NCBI RefSeq assembly: GCF_900155945.1
Contig: NZ_FTMN01000003.1
Coordinates: 124,001-188,000 of the forward strand
DNA length: 64,000 bases
Source of the DNA: Marinobacterium stanieri
GTDB taxonomy: Bacteria; Pseudomonadota; Gammaproteobacteria; Pseudomonadales; Balneatricaceae
Direction of reading: 5' to 3'
Both the position numbers and the translations under genes were made by a program. A model generated the notes under the pieces. It was not told the origin of the DNA and did no database searches. It saw only the letters and a list, made by a program, of their open reading frames with translations. Positions 49,946 through 61,800 of the stretch are shown here, piece by piece (position 1 is the stretch's first letter; every line of letters starts with the position of its first letter).

Positions 49946-52900
49946 TTATTGATTGTTTTTGTTGATTAGCATATCAAAAACGACACGTGCGAAGCCTTGT
50001 GCGATCTGCGGGTTGCTAAGGATTTGCATCATCTGATTCTGATGTGCTTCCGAACTGCCCATGACTGCATCATCTACGGCCTGCGGGAAATCTCCAAGAA
50101 AAGCCTGATCGGGCGAGTTGTTCCTGAGCTGATGCATCACTCTTTCATTCTCCCCTACTTTGTCTGCAACCGTGCGAGCGTAATTGAGCATGTCGTCATC
50201 AGTCAGATTGTCGGTGATAAACAGCTCATTCAGTCGCTGAAGGATGGTAGAAAGAAATTCCTCTTTCTTGTCTCGGGCTTTGGCTGAACCCATCTCGTTA
50301 CCTGGCTCAAGGCCGTACTCGCCATGGCCTTCTTTCAGCTGCAGATCTTGCTGTTTGATCTTTGAAAGGCGGTAATGGCTCAGCGTGACATTGCTGAGGT
50401 CGACATCGTCATCTTCATCGACCTTTTCACGGAGCATCGGACGCAGGTGACGAGCGTAGAGGCTCAGTTTTTCCAGCTCCTTGTCATCGTAATCAACGAT
50501 TTGTGACATGAACTCGTAGAAGCGCACATAGGTGCCAAGATCTTTCTTGAAGATCTCCAGCGCATCTTTTTCCTGCTTGCATTCCTTCAGGCTGTTTTCT
50601 GCATTGGCGATCAATACCGCATCGCCTGATGCCTTGCAGCGCTCGAACATCTCTTTAGCGGTTTTGTACGCATCCACGGCGTTGGCATAGCGCTTCTGCC
50701 AGCGCTCAACAGCGGGTTTGCAGATATTGCTGATCGCTGCGTTGCTTTTGTTAGGTACAAAAAACGCCGTAGTGAACTGCTCAACCTCAGCCCAAGTGAA
50801 GATGCCCTGTGCTTTCAGCTTATCAAACAGGTCAAAGACCTTGTTCGGGTCTGACACGTCTGTCAGTTCAGCTGTTTGATAATAGGGCTGGAAGGCCTCG
50901 AGAATATCTTGAGGGTCGTTGAAGAAATCGAGCACGAAGGTGCCCGATTCAGCCTTGCCAGGATAGGTACGGTTGAGGCGTGACAACGTCTGTACGCACT
51001 CGACGCCTGCCAGCTTCTTGTCCACGTACATGGCGCAGAGTTTGGGCTGGTCGAAGCCTGTCTGGAACTTGTTGGCCACCAGCATGACCTGGTAGTCATC
51101 GGTATCGAATGCCTTGCGCAGATCCCGCCCCTTGAGGTTCGGGTTCATGCTGGTTTCAGTGAATTTTTCACCCAGCAGAGCTGACGCGTTCGGATCGTTC
51201 TCGTTGAACTCCACTTCACCCGAAAATGCCACCATGGCGTGGATCTTCTGGTACTTGTGATCAGCTACGTATTTGTCGAATGCTTTTTTGTAGCTCACAG
51301 CCTCTTTGCGAGAACTGGTGACAACCATCGCCTTGGCTTGCCCGCCCAGCAGCCCCATGACGTTCTCTCTGAAGTGCTCAACGATCACCTGCACCTTCTG
51401 GGCAATGTTGTAGTCGTGCAGTCGCACCCACTGGTTCAGCTTCACCTTGGCTTTCTTGGCGTCGACCTCTTCATCCTGCTCCCGTACCTTCTGAGCAAGC
51501 TGGTAGGCCACCTTGTAGCTGGTGTAGTTCTTCAGCACATCCAGGATAAAGCCTTCTTCGATGGCCTGGCGCATGCTGTAGACATGCCAAGCTTCGGGCT
51601 TGTTACTGCTTGAAGGGGGGCTATCTGGATCGGGGCGTCGTCCAAAAAGCTCCAGTGTTTTGGGCTTGGGCGTGGCGGTAAACGCAAAGAAACTGAGATT
51701 CTGGTTGCCCTTGCGGGCCGCCAGTGTGGCATCCAGCAGATCCTCGCTGGTTAACTCGTCCTGTTCTTCATCTGGCTCAAGCATCAGGACTTCTTTGAGC
51801 TGACGAGCGGTCGAGCCCGACTGGGACGAGTGTGCCTCATCCGCGATCACGGCATAGTTGCGCTCCTTCAGGCTCACACTGTTCTCAATCGCCTTGAGCA
51901 CAAACGGGAACGTCTGGATGGTAACGATGATGATCGGCTGGGCACTTTCCAGCGCGGCGGCTAGTTTTTCAGACTTGGAGCCGTCGCCTTCCTTGTTGTT
52001 GATGCGCCCGACCACCCCGTCGGCATGCTCGAACTGGTAGATGGTATCCTGCAGCTGATCATCAAGCACAGTACGGTCGGTGACGACGATCACCGAGTGG
52101 AAACGCTTATTGCCCGCTTCATCATAGAGTGACGCAAGCTGATGCGCAGTCCAGGCGATGGAGTTGGACTTGCCCGACCCCGCGCTGTGCTGAATCAGGT
52201 ACTTGTGGCCTGGACCGTTTTCGCGGGCATCCGCTACCAGCTGGGTGACTACATCCCACTGGTGGTAACGCGGGAAGATGAGCGTCTCTTTCTTGTACTT
52301 CTTGCCCTGCCAGTCCTCTTTCTCTTCGATCTGCAGGTGAACGAAACGAGCCAGAATGCGCAGGATATTGTCAGGCGCCAGCACCTCCTGCCAAAGGTAA
52401 GCAGTGGCGTATTCGTTCGGGTTCTCGGGCACCTCGTTGCCAGCACCGCCCTCCTTCGTGCCCCTGTTGAACGGCAAGAAGAAGGTGTCGTTGCCTTCCA
52501 GCCGCGTGGCCATGTACACCTCGTACTGGCTGACGGCAAAGTGCACCAGCGCCCCGCGCTTGAACGTGAGCAGCGGCTCGGGCTTGTTGGTGGCAGGGTC
52601 TTTAGGCAAACGGGTCAGTTTGTACTGCTTGATCGCTCGCTCTACCGCCTGCTTGAATTCGGACTTCAGCTCCAGCGTGGCGATGGGCAGGCCGTTCAGG
52701 AACAGCACCAGGTCGATGCGCCATTTTTTGGCTTGTTTACCCGTGAGAGCCATATGTTCTGCGGTGGCATAAGGGCTGTAGACCAGTTCGGGCACGACGC
52801 GCAGGCGGTTCTGTTTGTAGCGCGCCAGCGTGTCAGGATTCAGGTCGTGATCAGGCTTGAACTGGCAAAGGCGGAAACGGGTGCCGCGATCCTTAAGCTC

Positions 52901-53209
52901 ATGGCGCAGGACACCGAGCGTGCCAAAGGTGCGCAGCTCCTTGTTGGCGGCGTTCGGGTCCGCCTTGCTCAGCTGATTGGCCACCCGTTCCAGAAATGCC
53001 TTTTCAGGATCGTTCGGATAGAGCTTGCAGTACTTCTGCCACTGCTCAGGCTGGGTGTCTTTCACGAACCCGAGCAAGTCTTCCTCATACAGCGCCAGCT
53101 CGCGGTTGTAGCCAGCAGGTTCACCCAACAGCCAGCCGTTTGCCAGTAGCTGTTCAATGACTTCATTCTGGAAAACGGATTCTTGTGCTTTGCTGGCGTA
53201 ACTACTCAT
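49946..53209 (-). CDS. hsdR: type I restriction enzyme subunit R
   Basis: Motor and nuclease of the type I restriction complex; it translocates and cuts unmethylated DNA. The 1087-residue protein has the PD-(D/E)XK nuclease motif (Asp about 166, then ATLELK at about 177-181), Walker A HSAGSGKS at about 341 and the DEAH box ADEAHSSQ at about 455. Helicase motifs FAFTATPKP and TLSRLNRTYPG follow. The ATG at 53209 is used; two codons further 5' is a TTG. Downstream of hsdM-hsdS with 23 bases between. Confidence 0.97.
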   Translation of the reverse strand: MSSYASKAQESVFQNEVIEQLLANGWLLGEPAGYNRELALYEEDLLGFVKDTQPEQWQKYCKLYPNDPEKAFLERVANQLSKADPNAANKELRTFGTLGVLRHELKDRGTRFRLCQFKPDHDLNPDTLARYKQNRLRVVPELVYSPYATAEHMALTGKQAKKWRIDLVLFLNGLPIATLELKSEFKQAVERAIKQYKLTRLPKDPATNKPEPLLTFKRGALVHFAVSQYEVYMATRLEGNDTFFLPFNRGTKEGGAGNEVPENPNEYATAYLWQEVLAPDNILRILARFVHLQIEEKEDWQGKKYKKETLIFPRYHQWDVVTQLVADARENGPGHKYLIQHSAGSGKSNSIAWTAHQLASLYDEAGNKRFHSVIVVTDRTVLDDQLQDTIYQFEHADGVVGRINNKEGDGSKSEKLAAALESAQPIIIVTIQTFPFVLKAIENSVSLKERNYAVIADEAHSSQSGSTARQLKEVLMLEPDEEQDELTSEDLLDATLAARKGNQNLSFFAFTATPKPKTLELFGRRPDPDSPPSSSNKPEAWHVYSMRQAIEEGFILDVLKNYTSYKVAYQLAQKVREQDEEVDAKKAKVKLNQWVRLHDYNIAQKVQVIVEHFRENVMGLLGGQAKAMVVTSSRKEAVSYKKAFDKYVADHKYQKIHAMVAFSGEVEFNENDPNASALLGEKFTETSMNPNLKGRDLRKAFDTDDYQVMLVANKFQTGFDQPKLCAMYVDKKLAGVECVQTLSRLNRTYPGKAESGTFVLDFFNDPQDILEAFQPYYQTAELTDVSDPNKVFDLFDKLKAQGIFTWAEVEQFTTAFFVPNKSNAAISNICKPAVERWQKRYANAVDAYKTAKEMFERCKASGDAVLIANAENSLKECKQEKDALEIFKKDLGTYVRFYEFMSQIVDYDDKELEKLSLYARHLRPMLREKVDEDDDVDLSNVTLSHYRLSKIKQQDLQLKEGHGEYGLEPGNEMGSAKARDKKEEFLSTILQRLNELFITDNLTDDDMLNYARTVADKVGENERVMHQLRNNSPDQAFLGDFPQAVDDAVMGSSEAHQNQMMQILSNPQIAQGFARVVFDMLINKNNQ

Positions 53210-53232
53210 ATCCAAACGTCCCTGTGGTTCTG

Positions 53233-54618
53233 TCAGTGTGCTGCGGGTATTGCTACTGGCTCGGTTGTTGTTTTCGGCTGCTTGTTCGCTGAAGACTGTG
53301 GTTTCCAGTTTCTAACATCGATTTTGCCTGTTACAGCAGCGGAAATTAGAGCTGATCGGCGTTCTTTCATGAGATCGATTGACATCTCCGCTTTTTTTAC
53401 CAAAGAGTCAAAAGCTTTTATCTGCTTCATGATGTATTTAGAAATTTCCATTTGCTCTTCCAAGGGAGGAAAGGTTACATATAATCCTTTTGCCAGTTCA
53501 ACATTGAAATGCTGCTGGATCGCTCCACCTGAACCTGACGATATTTGTTTTTTACATACATCTGAATTGATTTGATAGCACAAAAAATCAGATATTATTT
53601 TTTTACTCTTTCTAATTATTATTAGATCTATACAGTTGTAGCCATCATGTTTAGCTAAAACAACAGCAGCTTTACCAGGCTGTCCTGAGCGAACTACTAA
53701 GATATCTCCTTGGAAAACTTGGCTTTTTATGAGGTCGGAGTTTGAGGCCTTGGATATGTATACAAAATCCCGTTCTTCAATACTATTTTCTTTAACGTTA
53801 AGCGATCTAAAGCAAGGTATCCCGTTATCAACATAATACTTCGCTGGTGTCACCACGATACCGACGGTAACTTCGGGTGTGATATGTCTAAGTGGCACTA
53901 CACTCCAATGCTCAGGCACTTCCCCCAGCCACTCCACGCCTGAATCTTTCATCGGCGCATCGGGGTTCAGGCCCTTGGTAACCGCATGGCTGATCACCGC
54001 CTGACGCTTCTCTTTCAGCAGCTTGATTAATTGTTGCTGCTTTTCGATCAGGGTGTCGATTTTGGTGGTTTCGTGGTCGAGGAACCTTGCTATATCAAGC
54101 TGCTCTGCTAGTTCAGGCACAGGTAGTTGAATTCGGCCAAACTGATCATATGAGATAGACTTTCCATCTCTCAGGCTATCTGTTGATGCCTGAAGTGCAG
54201 AGATATACGGATTGCTTTTCAATAAGTACTTATAATATGTAGGCTTTACCAAGCCCCCAGCGGGTTCCAAAACCGTATACGCAGGAGAAACACACCCAAC
54301 GTAATTACTATGCTCTATGCCGCCCTCAAAGCTTCTGAGACTAATAACAAAGTTATCTTTTTCTACATGTCGAAATGATTCAGTTCCCTTCAGTGCAAGC
54401 ATCACTTTTGCATCATTTAATTGCATCATTAATGACTGCGGAACAACACCATATTTTTGACTAGCTGCGAGCTGTTCATCGGAAGAATATGCTGATTTTC
54501 TAACGCTTCTAAACAGCCTTTTACCATTTAGGCAGTCCCAGTGGACGGGTATTTCACCAAGCCACTTTTCTCCCGTATTTTTCATTTGAAGATATGGTTT
54601 GTAGCTGATCGCACTCAT
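53233..54618 (-). CDS. hsdS: type I restriction enzyme specificity subunit S
   Basis: Sets the target sequence of the complex. The 461-residue protein has two target-recognition domains, each introduced by W-L-G-E-x-P-x-H-W ([12 protein letters not shown] and [14 protein letters not shown]). Each is followed by a conserved helix ([29 protein letters not shown] and [22 protein letters not shown], cited in part). The recognition domains are clearly more AT-rich than the conserved spacers and the flanking hsdM/hsdR, as expected for swapped domains. Overlaps hsdM by 4 bases. Confidence 0.95.
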   Translation of the reverse strand: MSAISYKPYLQMKNTGEKWLGEIPVHWDCLNGKRLFRSVRKSAYSSDEQLAASQKYGVVPQSLMMQLNDAKVMLALKGTESFRHVEKDNFVISLRSFEGGIEHSNYVGCVSPAYTVLEPAGGLVKPTYYKYLLKSNPYISALQASTDSLRDGKSISYDQFGRIQLPVPELAEQLDIARFLDHETTKIDTLIEKQQQLIKLLKEKRQAVISHAVTKGLNPDAPMKDSGVEWLGEVPEHWSVVPLRHITPEVTVGIVVTPAKYYVDNGIPCFRSLNVKENSIEERDFVYISKASNSDLIKSQVFQGDILVVRSGQPGKAAVVLAKHDGYNCIDLIIIRKSKKIISDFLCYQINSDVCKKQISSGSGGAIQQHFNVELAKGLYVTFPPLEEQMEISKYIMKQIKAFDSLVKKAEMSIDLMKERRSALISAAVTGKIDVRNWKPQSSANKQPKTTTEPVAIPAAH

Positions 54619-56924
54619 GAGTGAACCTCCGCCAACAGGTCCATAATCTCCCGACTCACCTTATCCAGGTCCGCATCAATTTCTTCCAAACTACGTGGCG
54701 GCTGGTACACATAGAAATGCCGATTGAACGGAATCTCATACCCAACGATACCGATCTCCCCATCCTTCTCGTCACGCTTGTTGGCGTCAATCCAGGCATC
54801 TGGTACGTGCGGTGCGACTTCACGGTCAAAGTAGTCTTCGATCAGCTCTTCCACCCGCTTTGATGGATCAAGCGGGATATTCTCGTAGTCGCGCAAGTCG
54901 CTATCGGGCTGGTATTCGACCACGGTGGGCTTGCCCTTGACTGTGGTTTCAAACGCGCCATATTTTGGCTGTGCTGTTTCCTTCAGCACCTTCTTGATGA
55001 CCCGCTCAGCGTCGGAGTTCTTCCAGGTGATAGCGTCTAGCAGCTGCTTTTTCTGTTTTGCGTCCAGCTTGATGCCTGTGGCCTTGAGCGCCTTTTTCAG
55101 CTCATCTTCAAACGGGTTGAAATCGTCACACTGACCAGAGACGAGAGCGCCCTCGCCCATCTGCTGAACCAACTGGTCACGCAGGGTTTTGGCCGCATCG
55201 AGCAGCGCTTTCTGGTCTCGCCAGAGTTTGGGGCTGAGCAGGTCTTTGACCTGTTTCTCTTTCAGCTCAGGGAAGCTGGCTTTCATCTCCACCCTGATCT
55301 CTTTCTCGACTGCCGCCAGCTCTCCGTAGGAGTCGTTGTCCCACTGCGGGCCAAACTGCTCCCAGATCCACTGCATGGGTGCGTTGAAGGGCTTGGGCGC
55401 AAAGCGCAGTGTTGCCAGGCGTTCATCATCCATCTGTACCGATAGGCGCAGCGGGCGCTCGATGGTGATGCGTCGGTAGCCGAAATCGGTGGTATCGAAG
55501 ATCTTGGTCAGCGGCTGGCCGTTGGTTGGATCGGTGGCACAGGCTTCATCAAAGGCACCAAATTCACGCGTGATGGTGCGGATATCATCTTCAGTCAGAT
55601 ATTTGCGCTTGGAGCCTAGGGACTTGCGCATCTTGCTGCTCAGGTTCACACCGTTGATCAGCTGGACCTTGCCTTTGCGCTCGGCAGGCTTCTTGTTGGA
55701 AAGCACCCAGATATAGGTGGCAATGCCCGTGTTGTAAAACATGTCTGTAGGCAACGCGATGATGGCTTCCAGCAGGTCGGCTTCCAGGATGTAACGGCGG
55801 ATCTCGCTTTCACCGCTCCCCGCACTGCCCGTGAATAGAGGCGACCCGTTCAGGATGATGCCAATACGGCCTCCGCCTTCAATAGAATCGCCTTCGGTCG
55901 GGGTGCGATCACGCAGCTTGCTGATCAGGTGCATCAGGAACAGCAGCGACCCATCGGATACGCGTGGCAGACCAGGACCGAAGCGTCCATCGAAGCCTTT
56001 GATGCTGTGCTCGTCCTTGATCTCGCCCTCGACTTTTTTCCAGTCCACCCCAAACGGCGGGTTGGAGAGCATGTAGTCAAACTTGTCGGCATAGAGCTGG
56101 TCATTGGAAAGCGTGTTGCCCAGCTTGATGTTGTTGACCTCTTGCCCCTTGATCAGCATGTCGGCTTTACAAATCGCGTAGGACTCGGGGTTCAGCTCCT
56201 GGCCGTAAGCGCGGATTACGGCGCTCTGGTTAGGGCTGCGTTCCAGCACGTATTCCATGCCGCTGGAGAGGAAGCCCCCTGTTCCCGCTGTAGGGTCATA
56301 GATGGTTCGTACAATGCCTTCCTTGGTGAAGACATCATCATCTTCCATGAACACCAGGGAGGTCGTCAGGTTGACGATGTCACGCGGGGTAAAGTGCTCA
56401 CCTGCGGTGTCGTTGGCGCTTTCAGCAAAGCGACGGATCAGCTCTTCGAACACCAGGCCCATTTCGTGGTTGGAGAGGCGTTCGGGGCTCAGATCGGTGT
56501 TGGCGAACTTCTGAACCACCTTGTACAGCAGGTTGGCATCGCTGAGCAGGCCGACAAACTCATCGAACTTGAAGTACTCAAAGATCTCGCGTGCATCACG
56601 TGAGAAGCTCTGTACGTAATTCTCAAGGTTGTCTTTGATGCCCGACTCGCCAAGCTTGGAAAGCGTCATGGGTGAGGTGTTAAAGAACGCCTGCTTGGTG
56701 GCTCTGAGTATGAGTTTCTCAGCAGCTTCCTCAGGCAGTCCCATGGCTTTAACTTTTTTATACTCCGCCAACACAGCTTCTTTGTCGGGTTCCAGCACAC
56801 ATTCCAGACGACGCAGCAGTGTGAAAGGCAGGATCACCCGCCCATACTGGCTTTGTTTGAAGTCACCACGAAGCAGGTCAGCCACAGACCAGATGAAAGC
56901 AGCAGTTTGAGAGAAGTTTTCCAT
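54615..56924 (-). CDS. hsdM: type I restriction enzyme methylase subunit M
   Basis: N6-adenine methyltransferase of the type I system. The 769-residue protein has the N-terminal HsdM_N helix bundle, the SAM-binding motif DPTAGTGGF at about 209 and the catalytic NPPF at about 288. The C-terminal third (after about 520) is an extra helical extension that makes it longer than the roughly 500-residue EcoKI HsdM. It heads the hsdMSR operon. Confidence 0.96.
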   Translation of the reverse strand: MENFSQTAAFIWSVADLLRGDFKQSQYGRVILPFTLLRRLECVLEPDKEAVLAEYKKVKAMGLPEEAAEKLILRATKQAFFNTSPMTLSKLGESGIKDNLENYVQSFSRDAREIFEYFKFDEFVGLLSDANLLYKVVQKFANTDLSPERLSNHEMGLVFEELIRRFAESANDTAGEHFTPRDIVNLTTSLVFMEDDDVFTKEGIVRTIYDPTAGTGGFLSSGMEYVLERSPNQSAVIRAYGQELNPESYAICKADMLIKGQEVNNIKLGNTLSNDQLYADKFDYMLSNPPFGVDWKKVEGEIKDEHSIKGFDGRFGPGLPRVSDGSLLFLMHLISKLRDRTPTEGDSIEGGGRIGIILNGSPLFTGSAGSGESEIRRYILEADLLEAIIALPTDMFYNTGIATYIWVLSNKKPAERKGKVQLINGVNLSSKMRKSLGSKRKYLTEDDIRTITREFGAFDEACATDPTNGQPLTKIFDTTDFGYRRITIERPLRLSVQMDDERLATLRFAPKPFNAPMQWIWEQFGPQWDNDSYGELAAVEKEIRVEMKASFPELKEKQVKDLLSPKLWRDQKALLDAAKTLRDQLVQQMGEGALVSGQCDDFNPFEDELKKALKATGIKLDAKQKKQLLDAITWKNSDAERVIKKVLKETAQPKYGAFETTVKGKPTVVEYQPDSDLRDYENIPLDPSKRVEELIEDYFDREVAPHVPDAWIDANKRDEKDGEIGIVGYEIPFNRHFYVYQPPRSLEEIDADLDKVSREIMDLLAEVHS

Positions 56925-57042
56925 TGAGATGACGTCTAATCCATGTAATGGCAGACAGGTGTTGAGATGAAGTACGTCTGCCGAATTTCTATTTGAAAAT
57001 CAGTGTACTATGCAGGTACTAAATTTGTCAGGCGGAACTGCG

Positions 57043-57924
57043 TTAGCTTTCGTGCTCACTACTCAGCGGGACCTGTGATTCCTGGATTTCCTTCAACGAC
57101 CTGCCATTCTTATCTGACCATTCCAGACGTCCATTCGCTGAGCGCCCGAGCACGACTCCTGCAGCGGTTGAAGGTGATGAAAAGCTGTAGTCCTGAGTGA
57201 ATTTTAAACGGCCATTCATTTCCGCAATGACCCCAGCCGTCAACAGCTTGGCTCTCATCTGAGAAACGGAGGTTGGCACCGATGCCACCTCTTCAGTTGA
57301 GACATCAGTGCCCTCAAATACTGTAAAGCCCTGGGACGACTCTGTTCCCGATCCCTGTATGCCTTTTGTCGGGGCCTTGATATACAACCTTGTGGCTGGT
57401 GATGCCTTCTTGGAAGGTGGCTGTTCAAACGCATGGATACCCAGAACAGGCAGGATGCCCAGAATATGGTCGAGGAAAACCTCCATGTCAGCCTGGTCTG
57501 CCTCGGTCAGCGTTGGCCTGGATGGCGTTTGGATGTTATCCAGCGCCAGCCGCTTGGCTTCTTTGGCGATATCGACAAGGCGATGCTCAAGGTACTGCAC
57601 ATGTGCTTTGTTCAGCTGCCCTGCCGTCGATACGAAGAACACGCAACGGTTCCAGAAGTCCTTTTTGGCAAAGTGGCTCTCAAGGCGCGGCAAAACGGGA
57701 TCGCCTTCCCCGATGTAGAGCATCTCACCATCGCCGACCTCTTCAGGCCCAAGCAGGAGGTAGACGCCTGTCTGCTTGAATTCATCACGGTTCTTGACGC
57801 GTGGCAGGTGTGAACGTGGAAATAGCACCGCCTTCCCTATCCAGTTTGAGCGCTCCACCAGCCGCAAGCCGTCTGGATCGCCATCAGCTACGAATATTCG
57901 GATTGAGAAAGGTGATTGGGGCAT
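57043..57924 (-). CDS. GIY-YIG nuclease family protein with DUF4357 domain
   Basis: A 293-residue protein with an N-terminal GIY-YIG-like fold (GVYLLLG at about 53, MLYIGEGD at about 66) and a C-terminal DUF4357 module (DYSFSSPSTAAGVVLGRSANG, then SLKEI). This pairing often occurs beside type I restriction genes. Nuclease activity is inferred from the fold only. It is 15 bases downstream of the CoiA-like gene and 118 bases upstream of hsdM. Confidence 0.85.
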   Translation of the reverse strand: MPQSPFSIRIFVADGDPDGLRLVERSNWIGKAVLFPRSHLPRVKNRDEFKQTGVYLLLGPEEVGDGEMLYIGEGDPVLPRLESHFAKKDFWNRCVFFVSTAGQLNKAHVQYLEHRLVDIAKEAKRLALDNIQTPSRPTLTEADQADMEVFLDHILGILPVLGIHAFEQPPSKKASPATRLYIKAPTKGIQGSGTESSQGFTVFEGTDVSTEEVASVPTSVSQMRAKLLTAGVIAEMNGRLKFTQDYSFSSPSTAAGVVLGRSANGRLEWSDKNGRSLKEIQESQVPLSSEHES

Positions 57925-57939
57925 TACGAATTCCTTTGG

Positions 57940-58755
57940 TTACCGTCTGCTTCGGTTGAGGGTGAATCCAGCAAGTGCTCGATCAATGAAATCGCCTTGG
58001 TCCGATTCTGAAGGTATATCCTCAGGGCAGGCAAAGAGGTCTTGTGTGGAGATGCTCGCTGGGTCGGGCATATTAGTTTTCGTCCACTCAATAGCCCTGT
58101 CTCTACGCGGATGGTAGAGCCAGTGAACATGCTCGGGGCTATCGAACAAATATGACTTGAGCTGCTCTTTGAATGACTGCACGCCCTTTCCTGCATGCCC
58201 AAAAAAACAACCCAAGGTGGCACTCAAATCAATCCTGATCACCCCTGCTCGAGCCTTATCTGCAGCAGGTTCATCAATGAGAAAGTGGCGCTCTGGGTGA
58301 TCGAAGCCAATAATCAGTGGGACACCATGGACCCAACCAATAACATCACCGTATACCGACTCTATTTTTGTCTCCAGCTCCACTTTTTCAAACTGAACGG
58401 TTGATGCCTGTGTGACTTCGATGTCCACCTCCAGAGGCGCGTAGCCTTCATACTGAATTCTCAGTGGGTAAACGTACTTGGGCAAGGAGATCTTGATTTT
58501 GGCCAGCTCTGCAAACAGCTGCTTTGCCATCTGTGTTACAGACACGTAGAACGAGTATTCACACTCTTGATCTGTTTGATCAGAGGTGCCTCGGGTCGCA
58601 TGAGCGAAATGCCAAGCGTTTTTCTCACCCTGACGGGCTTGAAGTGGAGTATCGCAAGATGGGCAGATACAGCCGCACTGAAGGCCTCTGGCCACTTCAT
58701 GTACATCTACAAGTTGACCAGTGTCGACCTCCAAAGCGAAGGGTACTTTGTTCAT
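57940..58755 (-). CDS. competence protein CoiA-like
   Basis: A 271-residue protein with a CoiA-type N-terminus: four cysteines CGCICPSC (residues 27-34) followed by a WHFAHA motif (48-53), the zinc-binding and nuclease-linked hallmark of CoiA-family proteins in competence and defence contexts. The rest, with YSFYVSVTQMAKQLF, does not allow a firmer call. Its place in the restriction run suggests a role on incoming DNA; that is inference. Confidence 0.75.
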   Translation of the reverse strand: MNKVPFALEVDTGQLVDVHEVARGLQCGCICPSCDTPLQARQGEKNAWHFAHATRGTSDQTDQECEYSFYVSVTQMAKQLFAELAKIKISLPKYVYPLRIQYEGYAPLEVDIEVTQASTVQFEKVELETKIESVYGDVIGWVHGVPLIIGFDHPERHFLIDEPAADKARAGVIRIDLSATLGCFFGHAGKGVQSFKEQLKSYLFDSPEHVHWLYHPRRDRAIEWTKTNMPDPASISTQDLFACPEDIPSESDQGDFIDRALAGFTLNRSRR

Positions 58756-58816
58756 GGCAGCTTCCTTGCTCCTGATACTCAGGGGGTGTGCCCTATCGCT
58801 ACAGCGTTTCAGGCAT

Positions 58817-61800
58817 TCACATTACACCGAATATAACCGCTGCAGTCGAAGGTTCACAAGATGACTGACGTAGCGCCAACTCGGTCGCTCTCTTAAAAGC
58901 ATTGAACTCAAGTGGTGATTGCTTCAACTTGGGAAGCAAGTCACGGTGGCGAACCAGCTTCTTGTTACCCATCTTCTTCAATCGCTCTGTTCTCAGTGGT
59001 TGTAGAAGCACCTGAAATGCGTCTGCCAAGCTTTCGAGCTGCCTAAGGCTGGCGTTGTCCCTGCCCTCATCCAGCAAGCCGCCTGTTGTCCATGGCAGTA
59101 TGGTTTTCACGGCGTGATAGTAATCCAGTTGCTGCTGATCCTGCTTTTTCGCTGTCACATGGGACATGTGGTCGACGTACTGTGACAACAACTTCAATAA
59201 CGCCAAGCGATTACTGCTAAGGGTGATGTCGGGATTTTCTCTGAGTGTTTTGACCAGTTTCTCCATCTGAGCGATGCTCGCATCAGTTGGTTTGACATCG
59301 CACGTGTCAGGGCCGAGATTGGCCTTGAGGAATGCTACGATTTCATCAAGTCTAGCTGTTGTGTTTCGCTCATCATCACTGACTAATACCCAGCGTGCTG
59401 GCTGCTGATTCGTGCCTGCCTGGCATATAAAGGCCCAAGATGAGCTTGTTTTGGACCCCACTACGCTGACGCGGGAGATAACAACGCCCGTAGTGGCCTT
59501 CATTTGATTGACTAATGTCTTCGGTATCAGTGCAGCGCCGTTTCCATCGTATAGGGATCTGACCGTGTGGAAAGCGTCCTGCACCCCGAAACTTTGCTCT
59601 TCGCGAGACTGCTCGAGCTTTGAGATCAGCTCTTCACTGCTCTCCTCAGCCATGGTATCGAAGTCATCCGCCTCATACTCTTCAGGTACTTCGAAATTGG
59701 CCCCGATGAGGCGTTTGGTTTCTTGATGCCGTGAAATAAATTTATGATCGCGGTTGAGTCGAAACGCGGGCGCATCAAGCGGCCAGAGAACCTCTGCCTC
59801 TTGGTGGGGTGAATCCAATCGTTCGATGCGCCCAATGCGCTGCTCCGCGTGACGGATCACTGACGGGCGGTCCAGCATGATAAGACAAGATGCTGACTGC
59901 AGATTGACGCCCTCCGCCATGGCATTTGAGCACAGTCCTATGTGCTTCCCTTCTCTGCCTCCCAGCCCCATGAGCTCACAGAGCTCTGCTTTGGCCTTCG
60001 GGTCTCTACCTGTTGCCAGATGTACATGGTGAGTTGGCTTAGCTTGCTTCAGCAGGTTTTCGATCACCCGTAATGCGAGAATGCGCTCCTCAAACACGAG
60101 CAACTTATGGTGACGTTGAGATGCCTCTTGGATCTGCCTCACTTTGGTCTTTTCGCGCTCCAGACTCAATTCTGCCGTTAGCGCAGCTATCTGCTCATAG
60201 AGCTGGAGCTCCTGCGCGACCGCGTCCTGGTAGCGGTCAGCATTTTTCAAGAAATCGGGTAGAAATGCGGGATCGACAGCGGGCGCAGGCATTTTGCGTG
60301 CTTTCTGGCGGATTCTTTCAATGAGGCCTTGCCGTTCTGTATGGTTGTCATCGGGTTTGAGCCTGGCTGCATTGCAGGCGGCTTCGTGGCCTAAAACCAC
60401 TTCCATCAGAACATACGTTGAAGCCCGTAAGGCATGCATGATGGTATAAGCGGCCAGGAATCGAGCAGCATCGATTCGCCACTCGACATATCGCTGAAGG
60501 GCCTCAGGATCTGCCTCTCCCAATCCTGGGTCATCCTTGATGGGCTTTAACAGGTAATTTAGCCCTTTGAGTTGACTCGCCAGTTGAGCAATTTGCAGCG
60601 CAATTTCACGGTCTCTCTCATTGCCATCAATGGCGTAGACCTGGTTGATGATCTCGGGGTATGTGCAGTTTTCGCCCAAGGCGTTTTTGTAAGCCTCTGG
60701 CTGGGCGGCGATATAGCCTTTCAGCTGGCTGATAGTTCGACGCACCGTAAACTGCCTGATCTCGTTTGAGAGTTGCTGTATGACGGTCTGATCAAGCTTG
60801 GCAATACGTTTACGGCCCCCCAGGTAAGACTCCAGTTGCTTGAGCGTTTGCTCCTGCAGGTTGTCAGCGCCGAGCAAATTGATCATGACCAATAGATCTC
60901 TGGCTGACCGATTAATCGGAGTCGCTGTGAACAGCATCAAGTCAGTGGCGACGCTTTCCAGCAGCTTTTGGGAACGGTTGGATTTCAGGTTGTGGTAATT
61001 GTGTGCCTCATCCACTACCAGGATATCGCCTTGGGCGAGAATGCGTTCAATCCGTTTCGCATCCTTAGAGCGGCGTCCCAGCAAACCACTTGAGCCAACA
61101 CATGTGTTCGGGCCAGGCCTGTCGGTCTCAGTCACCCAGTTCTCAATGACACTTGGCGGACAGATGATACCGCATAGGCTGCTGACTCTTCCTGTTGCCC
61201 TGGCACGTGCCGCTGTGGCCTGAACCAGAAAGGCGCCCATGCGCGTCTTGCCAGAGCCTGTAGCGTCCGCGATGAGAACAGCGCCTGTGTTATCCAGGAT
61301 GTAGAGTGCCTGTGCTATGCCGTCCCTTTGACTAGGCCACAGCCGCTCACTTTCATGCTCCATGCTGAGCAACAGGTCTACCCAGTCACCAGACAAGAGC
61401 TCACTACAGGCTCGCGCCAGCGCTTCTTGCCAAGTAACGACTTTCATCAACTGCTCAATGAGATCTGCAAGCCAATCGTTGCAGCATTCACCTGTCTCCC
61501 AGATAGCCTCTGCCAGCGACCAGGTTTCGGCATATCGTGCCTTGTCGCGTGAGCGGCTGAAAATGGTATTTCCTTCTATTTGGTTGTGGAGGCCTGCGTG
61601 CGTGAAGTTTGAAGACCCCAGCAGCACATTATCAGTGGCACAGTAGAGCTTGGCATGCACTCGCCGCTCCCCTCGGCCAGGCATTCGCACTTCTAGATCA
61701 CGAGCGCGCAATCGGCGAGCTGCCGTTTCGATACGTGGACACTGATCTATAGAAAGGCCCTTTGCGAGCCAGTAGTCACGCATTTCATCGGCTACTGTGG

